DNA from: Planctomycetota bacterium
GTDB lineage: Bacteria > Planctomycetota > UBA1135 > UBA2386
Direction: 5' to 3'
Assembly (NCBI GenBank): GCA_014192625.1
Contig: BJHM01000005.1
Location: 68,894 to 114,797 of the forward strand
Length of the DNA stretch: 45,904 bases
Shown here in pieces: positions 42,490 to 45,904 of this stretch. Each line of letters starts with the position of its first letter. Position 1 is the first letter of the stretch. A program made the position numbers and the translations under genes. Under the pieces are notes generated by a model that saw only the letters and a list, made by a program, of their open reading frames with translations, was not told the DNA's origin and made no database searches.

Positions 42490-44838
42490 CTAGCGCTGTG
42501 CTGGCTGGATTGGCAACCTGAGCAAGCGAGTGCTTTCGGCCAACAGCCACGCCGCGTCCGTGAAGGGTTCTGCGCTGATATCCTGCCAGCGCACCATGCC
42601 ATCGCTGTCGATCAGCAAAACGGCGTGCAATGGCATCTGTTCGAAGTCGTCGAAGGCACGGCAGGCGCGAAACATAGCGAGGCTTTTATTCGCACCGAGC
42701 TGAAGCGAGAGGCGTTGTTCTATTGGCAAGGACTCTTGCAGTTGCAGCACGTTTTCCATCGACTCGCTGCCGATTGCGACTACGTCGATGCCTTGCTTTT
42801 CGAATGCGTCGGCCATCGGTGCGAAGGTGCGCAACTGTTCGACGCAGTGCACACAGCCAGATCCAAGGTAGAAAATCAGCAGCGTATTTTTGCCCTGGCG
42901 ATTTGCGATCGTGAACTGTGACCCGGAAGTGAGTGGCACTTCGATCGCGGGTGCTGGTTGCGGTCGCCAGCAAAAAGGACCTAGCGAGTCGAGTGGCGGG
43001 CGAACTCCAACGTCGTCGCCGGTGGGTTGTGCCAGCCGCCAATCCGCAGGTGCATCGTAGGCTGCGGCAACTGGTGCCATGCGTGCGAGCAGCGGCGCAG
43101 AGAGGTCGGCAAAGCCGGCGAGCTTGCGCAACTCTTGAAAGCGCGTGCGCGCCGTTTCGGTATTGCCTGCGGTATGGAGCGCGTAGACCAGTCGCGTGAG
43201 GCCGGGCACGCGCGGCTTCTCGCCGAGTGCATCGGTCAGCAGTTTGATCGCTGGGTCGTGCTCCCCGAGTTGCAGGTGTGCTAGTGCGCGAGGCCAGGGC
43301 GGCGTGCCGGGAGCCTGTTCGAACTCAGCTAGCGCAGCCTTGCTGTCGCCGCGCTGCAATGCTGCTTCGCCACGCAGTTGGTGCAGCAGTTTGATGCTCC
43401 GCAAAATCATGTCGTTGGCGCTCTTCGTTGCATCGAGCACCGCGGTCTCGCGATCGCCGCTACTCGCTTTTCTGGCATCGGCCGCGTCTTCCGCCGCATC
43501 GACCGAAACGGCGCGGTCGTGTCGCAGCCGGTCGCGCAACGCTTCGGCCTCAGTCAGCGTATGACCGCCGGCGATTACGTCATTGCTGCGAAAGCACGCG
43601 GTGCCGAGTGCCATGAGCCGGCGGATTTGTTCGCCAGTGTCTGCGGTCGGCTCGACATGGCCGTCAGTGCAAACGCGCAACAGGTCGGGCCAGCATTCGT
43701 AGCTCTCCAGCGTTTCCAGCAGTCGTATTCGGCCATATCCAGCGATGTCGTCGCTGGCCTCGACCTTGTTCAGCTTTGGATGCCGCGGCAATTCGATCAT
43801 GTTCTCGGCGAGTGCTACCGAGTCGTTCACGCGTCCGACCGCGGACAGGCTCCGGCATAGCCATTCTTGGTTGTGGCCGTAGTTGTGGATCTCGTATGGC
43901 ATAACTCGATCGCGTTGCAAAAATGCGTGATCGACGCGCGCTGCCGCCTCCTGCTGCCACGCCGCGTCGGACCAGCGACCGAGGCGGTCAAAGATGTGCC
44001 CGGCCATGTGCCACTGGTGGGCGATCCCGCTGGCCGTGCTGCCGAGAACCGCCGCCGAGCCGAGTGCGCGCTCGGCCTTCTCGTGATCCCACAGGTGGAT
44101 GCGAAAGTGGTGTGCTGGATGCAGCGGCGCCTTGGCAAACAGTTGCTGCAGCAATGCGTCCACCGCGCCGTGGCTGGTGATTTCAAGTCCCGAACCAGCG
44201 TTGCGCCAGATCTGCACGATCAAGAACGCCTTCGCTTCGACGTTGTCAGGATCGGTTGCGACGATGGCTTCGAGTTCGCGCACTAGGTCCCGCGCGAGTT
44301 TTTTTTCGTCGCGGTTTTTGCTGCGTTCGGCAATGGTTTTGTAAGCGGCGGCGATGCGGGGCTTGTCGCCGCTCTGCAGTTCTGTGCGGTCGCCATCGCT
44401 GACCTGGTGGAAATGCGCAAAAGCGTCGACCCATGCCCGTTCGCGGTCAGGGATACCGGCCTCTCGCTGCACGGCTTGCGCGGCAAATCCGGCGGCGCGC
44501 AGATTGTGTTCGACGTTGGCAATGCTCATGCCGGTGTATGCCAGCGCGCAGTCCGGGTGCAGCAGTGCTACCTGGCGAAAACTGCGTTCGGCTTCGAGAT
44601 ACCAGAAGCCGTGCTGCTGGCAGATTCCCTGATCGAAGAACCGCTGTGCCTCCTCGGATAGCCCCTGCACTGGGAAGTGCACCTGCGGCGAGAGGCCTTG
44701 CATCAGGTAGGCCGCCTGCCGTGGTCCCTCGTCAAACTCCGCGCCATGGCGCGAGTGACCAAAGGTGTCCGCAGGCGAGGGCTCGTCCTGAGCAGTCAGC
44801 AGATTCAGAGTGAACATGAGGGCGACAGCGGTGCGCAT
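42490..44838 (-). CDS. Exported TPR protein with C-terminal thioredoxin/AhpC-like domain
   Basis: The 782-residue protein has a short signal (residues 1-16, ending LLTAQ). About residues 60-620 are helical TPR-type repeats (EEAQRFFDQGICQQHGFWYL, LHPDCALAYTGMSIANVEHN). The C-terminal redoxin domain (about 625-770) contains NTLLIFYLGSGCVHCVEQLR, where CVHC is the redox pair. This tail resembles TlpA/AhpC-TSA thiol enzymes that work in the periplasm. It lies 70 bp upstream of the sugar dehydrogenase gene on the same strand and may be co-transcribed, but no shared pathway is shown. Confidence 0.85.
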   Translation of the reverse strand: MRTAVALMFTLNLLTAQDEPSPADTFGHSRHGAEFDEGPRQAAYLMQGLSPQVHFPVQGLSEEAQRFFDQGICQQHGFWYLEAERSFRQVALLHPDCALAYTGMSIANVEHNLRAAGFAAQAVQREAGIPDRERAWVDAFAHFHQVSDGDRTELQSGDKPRIAAAYKTIAERSKNRDEKKLARDLVRELEAIVATDPDNVEAKAFLIVQIWRNAGSGLEITSHGAVDALLQQLFAKAPLHPAHHFRIHLWDHEKAERALGSAAVLGSTASGIAHQWHMAGHIFDRLGRWSDAAWQQEAAARVDHAFLQRDRVMPYEIHNYGHNQEWLCRSLSAVGRVNDSVALAENMIELPRHPKLNKVEASDDIAGYGRIRLLETLESYECWPDLLRVCTDGHVEPTADTGEQIRRLMALGTACFRSNDVIAGGHTLTEAEALRDRLRHDRAVSVDAAEDAADARKASSGDRETAVLDATKSANDMILRSIKLLHQLRGEAALQRGDSKAALAEFEQAPGTPPWPRALAHLQLGEHDPAIKLLTDALGEKPRVPGLTRLVYALHTAGNTETARTRFQELRKLAGFADLSAPLLARMAPVAAAYDAPADWRLAQPTGDDVGVRPPLDSLGPFCWRPQPAPAIEVPLTSGSQFTIANRQGKNTLLIFYLGSGCVHCVEQLRTFAPMADAFEKQGIDVVAIGSESMENVLQLQESLPIEQRLSLQLGANKSLAMFRACRAFDDFEQMPLHAVLLIDSDGMVRWQDISAEPFTDAAWLLAESTRLLRLPIQPAQR

Positions 44839-44905
44839 GCAGGTAGAGGAGGATACCAGTCGCGTTGCGCTTACGAAGTAGCTCGATACACTTTGCAGCA
44901 GAAGC

Positions 44906-45424
44906 GTGGCCCTAGTTCATTGCTTGCCCCCGGTCGAAGACGCAAACGCCCGCGTATTGATCCTCGGCAGTATGCCGGGCACCGAATCGCTGCGGCAAAA
45001 GCAGTATTACGCGCATCCCCGGAACGCGTTCTGGCCGATTATCGGCGGGCTGCTGGGGATTTCGCCCGCGGCGGATTACGAGACGAAGACCGCGGCCTTG
45101 CAAAGCTGCGGCGTGGCTTTGTGGGATGTGTTACAGGTCTGTGAGCGCAATGGCAGCCTCGACAGTGCCATTGTCGCGCGGACCGCTGTAGCTAACGACT
45201 TTGCGGCGTTTTTCGCTGCTCATTCGCGCATCGGTTACATCTTCTGCAATGGCGCTGCTGCGTTGGCTGGTTACCGGCGCCATGTAATGCCTCATCTTTG
45301 TGGCACCGCCGCGTCTTTGCCGCTGGTGCCGCTGCCGTCGACGAGCCCGGCGCACGCAACAATCACGAGAAGCCAGAAGATAGCCCTGTGGCGCAGTGTC
45401 GCTAAGGCTTTGGCGGTCGAGTAA
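44906..45424 (+). CDS. DNA-deoxyinosine/uracil glycosylase (UDG superfamily, family 6-like)
   Basis: The 172-residue protein starts at GTG 44906. LILGSMPGTESL (19-30) is the UDG-superfamily motif A, YYAHPRNAFWPIIGGLLG matches the hypoxanthine-DNA glycosylase group, and the C-terminal PSTSPAHA is motif B. Family 6 enzymes remove hypoxanthine from DNA with little uracil activity. It may act alone in base-excision repair here, as no partner nuclease is adjacent. It is divergent from the TPR-redoxin gene, with a 67-bp gap. Confidence 0.9.
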   Translation: MALVHCLPPVEDANARVLILGSMPGTESLRQKQYYAHPRNAFWPIIGGLLGISPAADYETKTAALQSCGVALWDVLQVCERNGSLDSAIVARTAVANDFAAFFAAHSRIGYIFCNGAAALAGYRRHVMPHLCGTAASLPLVPLPSTSPAHATITRSQKIALWRSVAKALAVE

Positions 45425-45704
45425 CGCTTTCGTCCATGCCGCCACGTGGCTTTGCAGCACGCCTTAGAAGGCCGGTTTCGAGGCTAGGGCAATGGGCGGC
45501 AGGTCGCTAAGCCCTTGCCAATAGAGAGCCATTGCCACTCTCGAGAAAATGAGCTTGGCCTTTTGCCAGATGGCAACTAACAGGCAGTCTGAAGTGAGCA
45601 TTATTGGTTCGCGCGCGAAAGTCCACTTATCAAGGCACAAACGCGCTACATAGTGCAGAAGATCGGTGGTTTTAGGCTCCTTTCTCGTAACTTGGCAGCC
45701 TTCG

Positions 45705-45742
45705 GCAAGGTGGAAGTATGGATGTTGCCAACTGAGTGCGCC
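45705..45742. repeat. 38-bp direct repeat, copy 1
   Basis: GCAAGGTGGAAGTATGGATG followed by TTGCCAACTGAGTGCGCC. It matches copy 2 except for one base (GAGT versus AAGT). The preceding ACTTGGC forms an imperfect inverted repeat with GCCAACT. Confidence 0.92.
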
Positions 45743-45866
45743 GCTACGTAAATGCGCTTCGTCAGGGGAGCATGAAGCGCGAAGTCTAATGGTCGCTCTT
45801 GGTGGTGTTTGTGCCGGTTCCTTGGGCGAAAAGTTCGGCGCGCGCGCCTTAGTTGGCTTTAGTCCT

Positions 45867-45904
45867 GCAAGGTGGAAGTATGGATGTTGCCAACTAAGTG
45901 CGCC
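45867..45904. repeat. 38-bp direct repeat, copy 2, ending at the window edge
   Basis: This is identical to copy 1 but for one base, and offset by 162 bp. An upstream AGTTGGC (45851) pairs with GCCAACT inside the repeat, giving a 7-bp stem with a 31-base loop. It reaches the last base of the window, so more copies may follow. Confidence 0.92.

Larger units (their letters stand above)
45425..45904. other. Right-end region with no gene, containing a direct repeat
   Basis: No open frame of credible composition is seen in the 480 bp after the glycosylase. It contains a 14-bp palindrome TTGCCAGATGGCAA (about 45563) and two copies of a 38-bp sequence described separately. Base composition is less GC-rich than the coding regions. 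Confidence 0.5.

Noticed and set aside
45425-45866. Integron attC array at the right end
   Set aside because: The arms do not match the GTTRRRY/RYYYAAC core sites, no integrase is seen, and only two copies are visible.

Overview
This 45.9 kb window is a dense, moderately GC-rich bacterial chromosomal segment. It carries one tRNA and about 32 protein genes. The organism has an outer membrane: it encodes the LPS transporter permeases LptF and LptG, an LPS-core-type kinase, and capsule/exopolysaccharide genes. Several large secreted proteins, two of them ending in an 'IP-N-D-x-S-L...' type C-terminal module, a TPR plus thioredoxin-like exported protein, and a DUF1573 protein together suggest a Planctomycetota-like bacterium. 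That placement is inference from gene style, not from a marker tree.

Layout. Positions 1-660 hold an antiporter-like fragment and an unrecognised ORF, followed by tRNA-Ala(CGC) and a DUF2203 gene. Positions 1427-6884 (+) are a fatty acid/butyryl-CoA cluster: thiolase, 3-hydroxyacyl-CoA dehydrogenase, acyl-CoA dehydrogenase, SppA protease, and a divergent acyl-CoA dehydrogenase-like protein. At 6909-10748 a fused double kinase (-) lies head to head with lptF-lptG (+). Positions 10978-13715 (-) hold a large secreted protein and a DUF1573 protein whose base composition looks lower in GC than the surroundings. Positions 14071-15899 (+) encode a polysaccharide export protein and a DUF1972 glycosyltransferase. 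A cysteine desulfurase and mutS (-) follow, then a DUF1444 protein, then three envelope/secreted proteins (-) with glycine-rich repeat blocks. A cobalamin riboswitch on the minus strand at 27278-27430 precedes the last of these.

Positions 28045-32328 (+) are housekeeping: DAHP synthase, tpiA, secG, yicC, gmk and a PrmA-like methyltransferase, mostly joined by 4-bp ATGA overlaps. They are followed by rsmJ (-), an XRE regulator (+), a Wzx-like flippase (-) and a capsule-synthesis-like glycosyltransferase (-). Then come the conserved glmU-prs-rplY operon (-), a GSDH-type sugar dehydrogenase (-), a TPR-redoxin protein (-) and a hypoxanthine/uracil-type DNA glycosylase (+).

Non-coding structure is unusually repeat-rich. 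There are 12/18-bp tandem repeats next to mutS, a 30-bp array that starts inside the secG stop region, a 51-bp array between the capsule gene and rplY, and a 38-bp direct repeat at the right edge. I found no CRISPR array, prophage or transposase, and no clear new multi-gene system. The most promising leads are the B12 riboswitch ahead of a secreted protein of unknown function, the fused LPS kinase pair, and the repeat arrays.
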